This document shows, one piece after another, positions 54,394-63,394 of a stretch of DNA of 64,000 bases (position 1 is its first letter; each line of letters opens with the position of its first letter). The position numbers and the translations under genes are program-made. Under the pieces are notes generated by a model. The model saw only the letters and a list, made by a program, of their open reading frames with translations. It was not told the DNA's origin and did not search any database. Origin of the DNA: Anoxybacillus mongoliensis (GTDB taxonomy: Bacteria > Bacillota > Bacilli > Bacillales > Anoxybacillaceae); the NCBI RefSeq assembly GCF_014201515.1, contig NZ_JACHEQ010000009.1:1-64000 (forward strand). Reading direction: 5' to 3'.

Positions 54394-54810
54394 TTACTCT
54401 CCTGTTTCCGCAAATCGTTTAATTTGCATGCCAATTTCATCACGAACGCGTTGGAAAACAGTCCACTTTTCTTCTTCCGTTCCTTCTGCTTTCGCTGGAT
54501 CGTCAAATCCCCAATGAACGCGTTTGACATGCGGTGGTGTGACCGGACAATGATCAGCTGCATGTCCGCATAATGTAACGACTAAATCGGCTTTGTTTAA
54601 AATTTCCGGATTGATGACATCGGATGTTTGGTTTGAAATATCGATTCCTACTTCTTTCATCACTTTTACGGCGTTGGGGTTTAAACCGTGCGCTTCAATA
54701 CCAGCGCTATATACTTCCCATTTGTCTCCAAGATATTTTTTAGCCCAGCCTTCGGCCATTTGGCTACGGCAAGAATTTCCTGTACATAAGAAATAAATGA
54801 TTTTTTTCAT
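54394..54810 (-). CDS. arsC: Arsenate reductase, thioredoxin-coupled (ArsC)
   Basis: A 138-residue low-molecular-weight-phosphatase-like enzyme: the P-loop [15 protein letters not shown] with nucleophile Cys and the two shuttle cysteines in [12 protein letters not shown], plus the general acid region [11 protein letters not shown]. Reduces arsenate to arsenite for ArsB. Last gene of arsR-arsB-arsC, 15 bases after arsB. Confidence 0.95.
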   Translation of the reverse strand: MKKIIYFLCTGNSCRSQMAEGWAKKYLGDKWEVYSAGIEAHGLNPNAVKVMKEVGIDISNQTSDVINPEILNKADLVVTLCGHAADHCPVTPPHVKRVHWGFDDPAKAEGTEEEKWTVFQRVRDEIGMQIKRFAETGE

Positions 54811-54825
54811 TGCAATCGACTCCTT

Positions 54826-56124
54826 CTAATGAATAATAAGTAACCATATATATAACCCTACGAGAGTAATAAATAATGTAGGGATAGTTAAAATAAAGCC
54901 GTTTTTAAAATAAGTTCTCCACGTAATTTTTACTCCTTTTGTTGAAAGTACGTGCAACCAAAGAAGAGTAGCAAGTGAACCGATCGGCGTAATTTTTGGT
55001 CCTAAGTCGGAACCGATCACATTGGCATAAATAAGCGCTTCTCGAATGATTCCCGTCGTATTTGTATCAGCGATGGCTAGCGCATCAATCATGACGGTTG
55101 GCAGGTTGTTCATGACGGATGATAAAATAGCTGAGATAAAACCCATGGCAATTGTTGCAACAAACAGTCCTTCATTCGCTGCCATTTCAACTAAGTCAGC
55201 CAAAACAGTTGTCAACCCTACATTACGCAATCCATACACAACAACGTACATTCCGATAGAGAAAAACACAACAGCCCATGGCGCCCCTTTTACTACTTGT
55301 TTCACATGTACAGCGGGACTACGTTTTCCCATCCATAAAAACAATAACGCCACAGCACCAGCAATAAACGATACAGGGATGTTTACGAATTCACAGACAA
55401 AATAACCGATAAGCAAGACAGCAAGAACGATCCACGATAACCGAAACATCCGCGTATCTTTAATGGCTTCATATGGTTGTTTAACGTGCGATAAATTATA
55501 TCGTTTTGGAATATCTTTTCGAAAGTATAAATACAGCACTCCGATGCTCGCTGCGAGTGAGAAAAAGTTTGGAATGATCATCCGAGATGCATACTCACTA
55601 AAACTAATACGGAAAAAGTCCGCAGATACAATATTGACAAGATTGCTGACGACGAGCGGTAGCGACGTCGTATCAGCGATAAATCCACTCGCTAAAATAA
55701 ATGGCAGTACGTTTCGCTCATCAAATTGTAATGCGCGCACCATAGCTAATACGATTGGTGTTAAAATAAGTGCTGCTCCATCGTTAGCGAAAAAGGCCGA
55801 TACGAGCGCTCCGAGAATCGAAACAAATATAAACATCCGCACCCCATGACCTTTAGAAATAAGTGCCATATGTAACGCTGCCCATTCAAAAAAGCCAATT
55901 TCATCTAAAATTAAAGAAATGATGATAATTGCGATAAAAGCAAGTGTTGCATTCCAGACGATGTTCGTTACATCGATGACATCTTGGAAATCAACGACCC
56001 CAACGAGCAATGCTAATGCTGCACCACCACATGCTGACCAACCGATCGATAAATTGCGCGGTTGCCAAATGACAAATACAAGTGTTACGAGAAAAATCGA
56101 CGATGCAAGAAACACAGAAAGCAA
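54826..56124 (-). CDS. arsB: Arsenite efflux membrane protein ArsB
   Basis: A 432-residue protein with about 12 helices, close to the staphylococcal Ars[88 protein letters not shown]. Expels arsenite and antimonite. The start is taken as TTG 56124 because AGGAG lies seven bases upstream; TTG 56151 would add nine residues. Confidence 0.93.
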   Translation of the reverse strand: MLSVFLASSIFLVTLVFVIWQPRNLSIGWSACGGAALALLVGVVDFQDVIDVTNIVWNATLAFIAIIIISLILDEIGFFEWAALHMALISKGHGVRMFIFVSILGALVSAFFANDGAALILTPIVLAMVRALQFDERNVLPFILASGFIADTTSLPLVVSNLVNIVSADFFRISFSEYASRMIIPNFFSLAASIGVLYLYFRKDIPKRYNLSHVKQPYEAIKDTRMFRLSWIVLAVLLIGYFVCEFVNIPVSFIAGAVALLFLWMGKRSPAVHVKQVVKGAPWAVVFFSIGMYVVVYGLRNVGLTTVLADLVEMAANEGLFVATIAMGFISAILSSVMNNLPTVMIDALAIADTNTTGIIREALIYANVIGSDLGPKITPIGSLATLLWLHVLSTKGVKITWRTYFKNGFILTIPTLFITLVGLYIWLLIIH

Positions 56125-56141
56125 AAAACCACTCCTCTCGT

Positions 56142-56474
56142 TTATTCGCAAAGAATGCGTTTCCCTTTTTGCTCGAGTCGATCAATTTCTTCTCCCTTGT
56201 TCGACACATGATCTAAAATGCTTTGAATAAGTGGGTAACACACATGTTGTTTGTTTAGTGAATAAAACACCCATTGTGCTTTTTTTGTTTCTTTCACTAA
56301 ACCGTTATCTTTTAGTTTTCGTAAATGCTGGCTAATGGCAGGTTGACTCATTTGTAATATGTCGACAAGCTCGCATACGCAACAATCTGTTTCATTTAAT
56401 ATAGCCGTAATGGTTAATCTTGTTTTATCTCCTAATAGTTTTAGAATCGTTGCAGTTTCTTCGATGTGATACAT
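56142..56474 (-). CDS. arsR: Arsenic-responsive repressor ArsR
   Basis: A 110-residue winged-helix protein with the As(III) site in DCCVCEL (CxC) at the start of the DNA-binding helix, then [19 protein letters not shown]. Represses its own operon and releases on arsenite. ATG 56474 has GGGAGGT upstream. First gene of the operon. Confidence 0.94.
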   Translation of the reverse strand: MYHIEETATILKLLGDKTRLTITAILNETDCCVCELVDILQMSQPAISQHLRKLKDNGLVKETKKAQWVFYSLNKQHVCYPLIQSILDHVSNKGEEIDRLEQKGKRILCE

Positions 56475-56500
56475 ATACCTCCCTCCCTTATCCGTTTATC

Positions 56501-56530
56501 ATTATATAATTATATACTTATATAAAACAA
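56501..56530 (-). promoter_or_regulatory. ars promoter and likely ArsR operator
   Basis: TATAAT (56501-56506) with a weak TTGTTT 18 bases upstream on the minus strand; the spacer holds the repeated ATATAA/TTATAT dyads typical of ArsR sites. Confidence 0.55.
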
Positions 56531-56543
56531 GTAAAGATTTTGT

Positions 56544-56578
56544 AAAGAAACAAGAGCTGATTCATTGATCAACTCTTG
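56544..56578 (-). terminator. Terminator of the micro-ORF group
   Basis: 11-bp arms with one wobble (56551-56561 / 56568-56578) followed on the minus strand by TTTCTTT. Confidence 0.75.
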
Positions 56579-56588
56579 TTGCGAAAAA

Positions 56589-56642
56589 CTAATCGTCATC
56601 TACCGTCCATGTTATATTTGTTTTCGTTTGTTGTTGTTTCAT
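56589..56642 (-). CDS. Putative 17-residue microprotein
   Basis: ATG 56642 follows AAAGGAG with good spacing and codes MKQQQTKTNITWTVDDD. It sits between the YrzI-like ORF and a terminator. Acidic end, no known family; expression is unproven. Confidence 0.4.
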   Translation of the reverse strand: MKQQQTKTNITWTVDDD

Positions 56643-56683
56643 TTTTCATTCTCCTTTCATCATGTATTTGTCTTGATTAAAAA

Positions 56684-56827
56684 TTAAAACAATCGGTACA
56701 TTGAACATTTTCTGTCCATCATCTCTTCTTCAACTTGTCGAATAAGCTGTTCTCGCTCTATTTCTTCAGCTGTCCATATTCGTCGTTGAATAGAAATCGT
56801 TAAAAAAAATAAATGAAATTTCATCAT
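56684..56827 (-). CDS. YrzI-family small protein
   Basis: A 47-residue ORF with a strong AAAGGGGG site and ATG-ATG start. It begins MMKFHLFFLTISIQRR, followed by an acidic helix EEIEREQLIRQVEEE and ends MYRLF. This matches the short 'Bacillus tandem small protein' (YrzI) family, about 46 residues, a group whose role is unknown and which is linked to sporulation by annotation. One copy here rather than a tandem array. Confidence 0.7.
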   Translation of the reverse strand: MMKFHLFFLTISIQRRIWTAEEIEREQLIRQVEEEMMDRKCSMYRLF

Positions 56828-56845
56828 TTGTTCACCCCCTTTCAA

Positions 56846-56878
56846 TAAAAAATCCGCAAGAGAAGATCCCTTTGCGGA
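56846..56878 (-). terminator. First of two tandem hairpins upstream of the YrzI ORF
   Basis: 7-bp arms TCCGCAA / TTGCGGA followed on the minus strand by a T-rich run (TTTTTTATT). Confidence 0.75.
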
Positions 56879-56881
56879 CTG

Positions 56882-56917
56882 AAAATAAAAGCCGCAAGGA
56901 ACAATACCTTCCTTGCG
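56882..56917 (-). terminator. Second tandem hairpin, after the 25-residue ORF
   Basis: Perfect 9-bp arms CGCAAGGAA / TTCCTTGCG, then GCTTTTATTTTC on the minus strand. Confidence 0.75.
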
Positions 56918-56940
56918 ACATGTGAGCGCCTATGAAAAGA

Positions 56941-57018
56941 TCAATGATCTTCACATCGGAAGGGCGGATCAATCTTTTTTTGTTCAACTGTGCAATGTAC
57001 ACCTGTCATTGTTGTCAT
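56941..57018 (-). CDS. Putative 25-residue Cys/His microprotein
   Basis: ATG 57018 follows GGGAGG. The peptide starts MTTMTGVHCTVEQ and ends PPFRCEDH, giving two Cys and two His that could hold a metal. A longer frame upstream lacks signals. It is divergent to the CobW-type GTPase and preceded by a perfect dyad (57042-57058). No family recognised. Confidence 0.45.
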   Translation of the reverse strand: MTTMTGVHCTVEQKKIDPPFRCEDH

Positions 57019-57041
57019 GTTTTTTCCTCCCTTCCAAAATA

Positions 57042-57058
57042 AATTTACGTAGTAAATT
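57042..57058. promoter_or_regulatory. Perfect 17-bp palindrome upstream of the 25-residue ORF
   Basis: AATTTAC-GTA-GTAAATT, 24 bases before the ORF start; it could control the micro-ORF. It does not fit the Zur, Fur or PerR consensus I know. The GTPase start is 217 bases away on the other side. Confidence 0.45.
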
Positions 57059-57274
57059 ATATACATGATAAGATAAGTTTGTAAATAGATGATAAAAATT
57101 TTTCCAAAAAGATTACAAAGATATGTATATGAAAGAAAACAAAAGGTATGCAAGGACAGACGCATCATTTTTTCTCTTTTAAGCAAATTGCCCATCGATG
57201 CACAATATATTTTTCTTGTGCTATGTATTACTTTTGACTATGATCAAAAAAGAACATGTAGAAAGGAGAGCTTT

Positions 57275-58195
57275 ATGAAACATACAGACATATACATCTT
57301 ATCTGGATTTCTTGGGAGTGGTAAAACGACATTATTAAAGCGGCTACTGCAACATGAAAAAGAACATGGACGGAAAGTGGCTGTGGTGATGAATGAAATT
57401 GGCCAAGTGTCCATTGATTCACATGCTGTTTCAGAAGATGCTGTGTTAAGCGAATTATTAAGCGGCTGTGTATGTTGCACCATTCAAGATCAATTTGAAG
57501 TAGAGCTTTATTCCCTTCTTCAAAAACATGAGCTAGATGTCATTTATATTGAAACGACAGGGGTAGCACATCCTATTGAAGTGCTCGATGCGTGTATGTC
57601 GCCATTGTTTGCTCATCGCATTCAAATGGGAGGTATTATTACGACAATCGACGCAACACGTTGGATGAATCGTCAACAACTCTCCATTCCCCTACAAATG
57701 TTGTTAAAAGAACAAGTTCGTCACGCGGATGTATTAATTGTCAATAAGACAGATATATTACGTCCGGATGAACAAGCGAAATTATCGTTTGAGTTACAAA
57801 CGATCAACAGCGAAGCGCGCACAATTTTCACAACGTTTTCTAACGTGCGAATGGAAGATATTCATTTGTTATCGAAGCGGATGAGAAACGAGCATGAGCG
57901 AATGAATATCGAAAGACTACGCATTCAAACATACGTACATACATTTACAAGCCCAATTGATTTAGATGTGTTCGAACAATGGGTAAGACAACTTCCCGAT
58001 ACCATTTACCGCATGAAAGGATTTTTACGCTTTACTCATACAAGTGGAGTTTACTCCTTTCAGTATGCATACGGTACACCGCTTTATATGAAAGAGGAAA
58101 TGAATGTCCCGTTACATTTTGTCATGATCGGTGAACAATTGGATAAACAAAAACTAAAACAACAACTCGAGGACATGCAAAAAGGAGAAGGTTAA
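57275..58195 (+). CDS. CobW/YjiA-type G3E GTPase, putative metallochaperone
   Basis: A 306-residue GTPase: Walker A LSGFLGSGKTTLLKRLL, metal-binding CxCC in LLSGCVCCTIQDQ, EIGQVSID, and base motif VNKTDIL; a CobW C-terminal domain follows (about 215-300). The family inserts zinc or other metals, and many members are induced by zinc lack. ATG 57275 has AAAGGAGAG upstream. No clear Zur box is seen upstream; the metal is unknown. Confidence 0.9.
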   Translation: MKHTDIYILSGFLGSGKTTLLKRLLQHEKEHGRKVAVVMNEIGQVSIDSHAVSEDAVLSELLSGCVCCTIQDQFEVELYSLLQKHELDVIYIETTGVAHPIEVLDACMSPLFAHRIQMGGIITTIDATRWMNRQQLSIPLQMLLKEQVRHADVLIVNKTDILRPDEQAKLSFELQTINSEARTIFTTFSNVRMEDIHLLSKRMRNEHERMNIERLRIQTYVHTFTSPIDLDVFEQWVRQLPDTIYRMKGFLRFTHTSGVYSFQYAYGTPLYMKEEMNVPLHFVMIGEQLDKQKLKQQLEDMQKGEG

Positions 58196-58212
58196 TATCC
58201 CTCTCCTTTTAC
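58179..58212. terminator. Terminator between GTPase and rnhA
   Basis: Arms AAAAGGAGA / TCTCCTTTT spanning the GTPase stop; convergent genes. Confidence 0.72.
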
Positions 58213-58805
58213 TTTCGTCCAAAGTCTGCTTTAATTTCTCCCCATTGCTCGGTTTCCCATTTCATAATTTCATTTGTATAATGATGCGTGCGCAACCACG
58301 CTTCAGCACGTTCAACAAGTTGCCAGACACGTTCTGTTTCAGCGTTGCGAACGAGCGTTGTATTCGCTTTTTTTCCTTTTACCCATTTTATAGCTGTTGC
58401 CGAATCAGAATAAATTGGCAAATTTTTGTTTTGTTTTTGTAACCATGCTAATGCGTGGACAATGGCTAAAAACTCCCCAATGTTGTTTGTTCCGATCATC
58501 GGTCCAACATGAAACAACTCTTTCCCTGTTTTCGTATATACCCCTCGATATTCCATCCATCCTGGATTTCCGCTACATGCTGCATCTACGCAAATACTTT
58601 CTTCTACATAGTTCGTTGCCACTACTTTATTTTTTTTCGTTCGGTTTACAAACGGACCAGACGCAAATGCCTGTTCTGCTTCTTCTTTCGATGGAAATGA
58701 GCGATACTTTGCTCCAGGAATACCAATGACGTACTGTTTACACTCGTCCCAAGAAGAAAAAATACCTGTTTTCGCTCCTTGCCAAACAACATAATATTTT
58801 TTCAA
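58209..58805 (-). CDS. rnhA: Ribonuclease H with N-terminal hybrid-binding domain
   Basis: A 198-residue type I RNase H. Residues 1-45 (KKYYVVWQGAKTGIFSSWDECK) form the RNA/DNA hybrid-binding (viroplasmin-like) domain; the nuclease half has the DEDD residues (CVDAACSGNPG, NNIGEFLAIVHAL, YSDSATAIKWVKG, and a late Asp/Glu). Cuts RNA in RNA:DNA hybrids. TTG 58805 is the start, with GAGG upstream. Confidence 0.9.
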   Translation of the reverse strand: MKKYYVVWQGAKTGIFSSWDECKQYVIGIPGAKYRSFPSKEEAEQAFASGPFVNRTKKNKVVATNYVEESICVDAACSGNPGWMEYRGVYTKTGKELFHVGPMIGTNNIGEFLAIVHALAWLQKQNKNLPIYSDSATAIKWVKGKKANTTLVRNAETERVWQLVERAEAWLRTHHYTNEIMKWETEQWGEIKADFGRK

Positions 58806-58878
58806 TATGTCACATCCTCGCAAATCGGAATAAAAAACAAAGTTGAAGATAAACAAAGAAGGAATGAAAGAGGAGATA

Positions 58879-58971
58879 TGGCGGAGGAGGGGGGATTCGA
58901 ACCCCCGCGGGCTTTGACACCCCTATCGGTTTTCGAGACCGACCCCTTCAGCCGGACTTGGGTACTCCTCC
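58879..58971 (-). tRNA. tRNA-Ser(CGA)
   Basis: 93 bases including encoded CCA. Acceptor arms GGAGGAG / CTCCTCC, discriminator G, anticodon loop CTCGAAA giving anticodon CGA (codon UCG), a long variable arm as in class II tRNAs, and a T-arm with GGTTCGAATC. Stands alone among minus-strand genes. Confidence 0.96.
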
Positions 58972-59021
58972 GTATATCGGGGTGCCAAAGAAATTATAGC
59001 GAAAACACGATTTTTCGTCAA

Positions 59022-59981
59022 TTATCTTTTTTTGTTTTCCGCATAATCGACAAGACCCATTGCACATACTTGTAAATCAAGTTGAAGTAGTTTATATACA
59101 TCTGCATCATCTGGTACTTGCTGTTTACGTAAAAATGTTTGAATGATATTAAATAAACGTTTGAAAACAGCTTCTGTTTTTTCGGTAAAGGATTGATCTT
59201 TTTGTTCATTTACGATCTCATGACCCGTTTGAACAAAGATTGGTAACCAGTGAAGAAGTTGCTCCCAGACCCCCTGCACATGAGTTGACATACCAAAATG
59301 TCCAAAATATATACGCTCTGGACGCAACTTCATAAATCTTTCAATCGATGCGCGCATCGCCTCGGGATCAAATTGATTTGGCGATGTAGACGGCAGGTAT
59401 AACTCTACACCATACGAAAGCAATTGAGGATAAAAGACACCGGCCGTATCACCTGTAAAAATACCGTTACTTTTTTGATCATAAATAGAGAAATGGTGAT
59501 TCGCATGTCCTGGTGTATGAAGAAACGTTAATGTACGATTTTTTCCGATTTGTAACGTTTCCCCATCTTCTTTTACAATTAATCGCTCTTCAGGAATGGG
59601 AACAATCGGGGCAAATAAAGCATCAAACGATTCACCATAAACGGCTTTTGCCCCTTCAATGAGACGAGATGGATCGACCAAATGGCGCATCCCTTTTGGA
59701 TGAACAAATACGCGAGCATTTGGACAATGTTGCAATAACATGCCTGCTCCGCCGGCATGGTCTAGGTGAATATGTGTGACGATAATGTTTTTTACGTCGT
59801 TTACATCAATCGATAGCGCTTCTAGCCCTTTAAGTAAATAAGGAATAGATGGACTTGCGCTCGTTTCAATAATCGTCACCTCTTCTTCCCGAAAAACGTA
59901 TGCACCTGTTCGCTGAGCTGTTTGTAAATCATATAAATCAATGAGTGAAATGCCAAATCCTAAATCAACAGGTTGCGACAT
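59022..59981 (-). CDS. Metallo-beta-lactamase-fold hydrolase
   Basis: A 319-residue protein with the two-metal MBL motif THIHLDHAGG, HTPGHANHHF, FTGDTAG and the late His in YFGHFG. Glyoxalase II-like group; substrate unknown. It starts two bases after the NUDIX stop, so is co-transcribed with it. Confidence 0.9.
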   Translation of the reverse strand: MSQPVDLGFGISLIDLYDLQTAQRTGAYVFREEEVTIIETSASPSIPYLLKGLEALSIDVNDVKNIIVTHIHLDHAGGAGMLLQHCPNARVFVHPKGMRHLVDPSRLIEGAKAVYGESFDALFAPIVPIPEERLIVKEDGETLQIGKNRTLTFLHTPGHANHHFSIYDQKSNGIFTGDTAGVFYPQLLSYGVELYLPSTSPNQFDPEAMRASIERFMKLRPERIYFGHFGMSTHVQGVWEQLLHWLPIFVQTGHEIVNEQKDQSFTEKTEAVFKRLFNIIQTFLRKQQVPDDADVYKLLQLDLQVCAMGLVDYAENKKR

Positions 59982-59983
59982 GA

Positions 59984-60616
59984 CTATTCTCCTTTCTCTT
60001 TTTGGATGAGTTGAGTGAAATGATATATGATTTTTGCTGTTAATCCCCAGATCACTTTGTCTTTATAGTAATAAAAATGTTCCTCCAAGTGCCGTGGACG
60101 CCAATTATACTCCCTTCCCCCTGGGATATCGTCAAACGGAAAATCGTTCTCTGGTTTTGGCTCAAATGGAACACGATATATTTTTGGTTTCGTTTCTAAA
60201 AAGAAAGACAGTGGCACAGTAAACACGTCTCCTACTTCTTTTTCATTTATTTGCATGTGTGCGTTATTCACAAATGCAACAAACGGATAAATGACCATCC
60301 CAAATGGTGAAAGCACATAATCAAGTGGAACGACATGTGTAATATGTTCTTTTTCGATTCCCAACTCTTCACATGTTTCCCGAATGGCTGCTTCTTGTGG
60401 ACTTTGATCACACGAATCCATTTTTCCACCTGGGAAGCAAATTTCACCGGGCTGTCGACGTAATTGAAATGAACGTACTTCAAATAAGACAAACACGTCA
60501 TCGTATTGACGGATGAGTGGAAGAAGAACAGCATATGTAGTGAATTTGTCGAAATCCATAATCATTGGTGTTCGTTGTCGTAATGCATCCATTACCGTAT
60601 AAATCATTTTTTCCAT
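59984..60616 (-). CDS. NUDIX hydrolase, CoA-pyrophosphatase type
   Basis: A 210-residue protein with the Nudix box GGKMDSCDQSPQEAAIRETCEELG (GX5EX7REUXEEXGU) preceded by RRQPGEICFPGG, the extension typical of CoA-diphosphatases (YeaB/NudL). ATG 60616 overlaps the ABC permease stop by one base (TAATG). Splits CoA to 4'-phosphopantetheine and 3',5'-ADP. Confidence 0.9.
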   Translation of the reverse strand: MEKMIYTVMDALRQRTPMIMDFDKFTTYAVLLPLIRQYDDVFVLFEVRSFQLRRQPGEICFPGGKMDSCDQSPQEAAIRETCEELGIEKEHITHVVPLDYVLSPFGMVIYPFVAFVNNAHMQINEKEVGDVFTVPLSFFLETKPKIYRVPFEPKPENDFPFDDIPGGREYNWRPRHLEEHFYYYKDKVIWGLTAKIIYHFTQLIQKEKGE

Positions 60617-61596
60617 TAGTAAACATCCCTTTTCGTAAATACGTAAAACGAAACGATTAGTGCACCAAGCGCCCAAATGGCGAGTACAGTCATTGAAAAA
60701 GAAAGTGTCATCCCATCAATCGGTGGCGCCATGCCGCTAATATAACTTGTGAGTCGTAAATTCACCATAAACAAATATTTTGCCGACTCCCACGATGATA
60801 CCATATTTGATAAGATGGCTCCTGAAATCAGAGCGGCAAGCATAATTCCCATCACGGCAGCTGTGCTACGTAGTAACACGGATAGCATAAATGTTAGTGT
60901 CCCAACAACGAGCGAAACAAAAAAAGCAAGTCCAAATTCAATAAGTAAGTATTTCCATTGAGGGATAAGATGAGCAGCTGCCGTATTTAATTCTTCACCT
61001 TGGATCGAAAATCCTGTTAAAAGCGGCAAATTCCATCCACCATATCCAAATACAATGCCAGAGATAGCGTATGATAATAGAGCGACAGAAAATACGATAA
61101 ACGACGTAGATAAAATCATCGCTATATATTTGCTCATTAAAACTTTCCATCGTTTCACAGGACGTGTCAACAGCAGCTTGATTGTTCCGCCGCTTGCTTC
61201 TGACGAAACGAGATCAGCTGCAATGACCATAACGAGAAGAGGTAAAAATAACTCAATGGAGTTTTCGATAAACATGCGCATAAATGTTGGAGCACCCGGT
61301 GCCATTGGATTAATATCGTTGTCTAAATAATATTGTTGTTGCTGTAAACGGATTTTAAGAAACTTTTTCCATTCCTCGGAAATTCCTGTTGAGTTTAAGC
61401 GGTTCTGTGTGTCGATGATTTGTTGTTGTAGCTGTGTACGCCAATCTGTCGTTCCGATCCGTTCTCGAATCGTTTCGATTTGTTTAAATTGCGCGTATGT
61501 AAATAAGCTAACAAGAACAGCAACGATCGCTGCGATAATAAACAGTCGTTTTTTACGAACAATTTTTAACATTTCATTGTATACAAGATTAATCAA
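60616..61596 (-). CDS. ABC-2-type transporter permease
   Basis: A 326-residue membrane protein: one N-terminal helix (about 18-35), an extracytoplasmic loop (38-105), then five more helices with SSEASGGTIKLLLTRPVKRW, the usual ABC-2 permease mark. TTG start after GGGAGGGG. Overlaps the ATPase gene by 8 bases. Substrate unknown. Confidence 0.88.
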   Translation of the reverse strand: MINLVYNEMLKIVRKKRLFIIAAIVAVLVSLFTYAQFKQIETIRERIGTTDWRTQLQQQIIDTQNRLNSTGISEEWKKFLKIRLQQQQYYLDNDINPMAPGAPTFMRMFIENSIELFLPLLVMVIAADLVSSEASGGTIKLLLTRPVKRWKVLMSKYIAMILSTSFIVFSVALLSYAISGIVFGYGGWNLPLLTGFSIQGEELNTAAAHLIPQWKYLLIEFGLAFFVSLVVGTLTFMLSVLLRSTAAVMGIMLAALISGAILSNMVSSWESAKYLFMVNLRLTSYISGMAPPIDGMTLSFSMTVLAIWALGALIVSFYVFTKRDVY

Positions 61597-62500
61597 TCGT
61601 TTCCCCTCCCGTTAATTCAATAAATAAGTCTTCTAGTGTTGGAAGCTTTCGTTCAATTCCACTGACATATATCCCTGCTTCAATTAAACGAGCATTGCAA
61701 CGCGCAATCGTTTCGTTTGATTCATAAATCGTAACGATCGCCCCATCCTTTTCACCGATGACAGTCGTCTCATTTGTTAGTATTTCTTTAGCTGTATTGA
61801 TCGGGACAACGTTCCAATATGTCCGTGCCTGTTCTTGTAATAAATGTTCGACCGTATCAATGCGAATAATCTCTCCTTTGGACATAATGGCAACACGATC
61901 GCACATGAGTTGTATTTCGCTCAATAAATGCGATGAAACAAGAACGCTTAATTGCTCTTGTTCAGCAAGTGAGCGAATAAACTGTCTCATTTCACGAATA
62001 CCGACAGGATCTAAACCATTTGTTGGCTCATCTAAAATAAGTACCGTTGGTTTTCCAAGGAGTGCTTGCGCAATACCGAGGCGTTGACGCATGCCGAGCG
62101 AATACGTACGAACAAGATCATGAATTCGATTTTGCAAACCGACGAGTTCAACCACTTCTTGAATACGATGCATGGTTACTCCTGGAACCATGCGCGCAAA
62201 ATGCTCAAGGTTTTCCCAACCGCTTAAATACGGATAAAGTTCAGGGTTTTCAACGATACACCCTATATGTTGGATCGCTTTTGTAAATTGTTTTTGTAAA
62301 TCATAGCCGCAAATTGAAATCGTTCCAGATGTCGGTCGGATTAATCCGACAAGCATGCGAATTGTCGTTGTTTTCCCGGCACCATTTGGGCCTAAGAAAC
62401 CAAACACTTCGCCCTTTTTTAACGAAAACGAAAGCCCTTTAATAATTTCCTTTTTTCCAATGGTTTTTCGCACATTTTGCACAACTAATGTCTCTTCCAT
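61589..62500 (-). CDS. ABC transporter ATP-binding protein
   Basis: A 303-residue ATPase: Walker A GPNGAGKTTT, signature YSLGMRQRLGIA, Walker B LILDEPTNGLDP, and the C-terminal extension of the BcrA/YhcH-like efflux group. Pairs with the permease following it. Its ATG overlaps the GDSL gene stop, giving a four-gene run. Confidence 0.92.
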   Translation of the reverse strand: MEETLVVQNVRKTIGKKEIIKGLSFSLKKGEVFGFLGPNGAGKTTTIRMLVGLIRPTSGTISICGYDLQKQFTKAIQHIGCIVENPELYPYLSGWENLEHFARMVPGVTMHRIQEVVELVGLQNRIHDLVRTYSLGMRQRLGIAQALLGKPTVLILDEPTNGLDPVGIREMRQFIRSLAEQEQLSVLVSSHLLSEIQLMCDRVAIMSKGEIIRIDTVEHLLQEQARTYWNVVPINTAKEILTNETTVIGEKDGAIVTIYESNETIARCNARLIEAGIYVSGIERKLPTLEDLFIELTGGETID

Positions 62501-63291
62501 TACTTTTCTCCTTTCGTTAACGTAATGAGTGAAGCAACACGTTCACCAATTCGCTTATATCCTTCTTTATTAGGATGAAATTTATCTGTATATAAATAGT
62601 CGTTTACTTGCAGTTCGAACAAATCATACGTTGGAACGCAAATGATTGATTTATAGTCGGCTGCTACTTCAGATGCTGCATAATTCCAACTACGTACAAC
62701 GGCAGATGTTTCTTTCCCATTATCTAAATCATTGAACGGATTATATAAAGCAATATAAAATACGGGTGCATCGTTGTTTACTGTGCGAACAAGCTGAAAA
62801 ATCGTACGTAGCTGCTGAACAAATTTCTCTTTTTCTTTTTCTAATTGCGTAGTGGATAAGTCTCTCAATGCTTCACCACCGCGAAATAAGTCGTTTCCTC
62901 CGATCGTCATTAAAATAATGTCAGCTTCTTTTAATTGACGTTGCACTTCTTTTTGTTTCAGTTGGCTAATCAATTGCGCAGATCGTTGCCCTTTAATTGC
63001 TAAATTTGTGAATTGAATGTGTTGATTTGTCCGTTTTTTTAGTTCATCTACAACATATCCAACATACCCTTTCCCCGTTTCATCTCCTGTTCCACGTGTT
63101 AATGAGTCGCCAAGAGCGACAATCGAAAGTTCATTATTTTTCTGTATGTTTGAAGTTGTTGGTTTTGGTCGTTTAATCGAGGAAGCTTCGTAAAAAAATT
63201 GGTCTTGAATGGTGATGATTAAACCGACAGTCCATAGTAGTGTTGTTGCGGTACAAATCAATACGATCATCGTAATTATTCGTTTAGACAC
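62500..63291 (-). CDS. GDSL/SGNH lipase-like protein, second YpmR-type paralog
   Basis: A 263-residue protein with one N-terminal membrane helix and a full SGNH set: GDSLTRGTGD, IKGQRSA, GGND, and DKFHPN. Not a lipoprotein here, unlike the YpmR at 23504. Located before an ABC exporter; its ester may be the exported compound or a wall/lipid target. GTG start with AAAGGGTGA upstream. Confidence 0.85.
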   Translation of the reverse strand: MSKRIITMIVLICTATTLLWTVGLIITIQDQFFYEASSIKRPKPTTSNIQKNNELSIVALGDSLTRGTGDETGKGYVGYVVDELKKRTNQHIQFTNLAIKGQRSAQLISQLKQKEVQRQLKEADIILMTIGGNDLFRGGEALRDLSTTQLEKEKEKFVQQLRTIFQLVRTVNNDAPVFYIALYNPFNDLDNGKETSAVVRSWNYAASEVAADYKSIICVPTYDLFELQVNDYLYTDKFHPNKEGYKRIGERVASLITLTKGEK

Positions 63292-63365
63292 AATATCACC
63301 CTTTCGTTATTTTTTCTATGTACCATCATAAACCATTTGTTGTTCAAACACATAATGAAAACATG

Positions 63366-63394
63366 CAAAAAAGCGAGCACAATCGCTCGCTTTT
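63366..63394 (-). terminator. Terminator of glnA
   Basis: Perfect 10-bp arms 63369-63372 onward (AAAAGCGAGC / GCTCGCTTTT), T-run on the minus strand. Confidence 0.85.

Noticed and set aside
63316-63325. Second Ter-like core CTATGTACCA before glnA
   Set aside because: Only 14 of 24 fixed consensus positions agree; the flanks do not fit.
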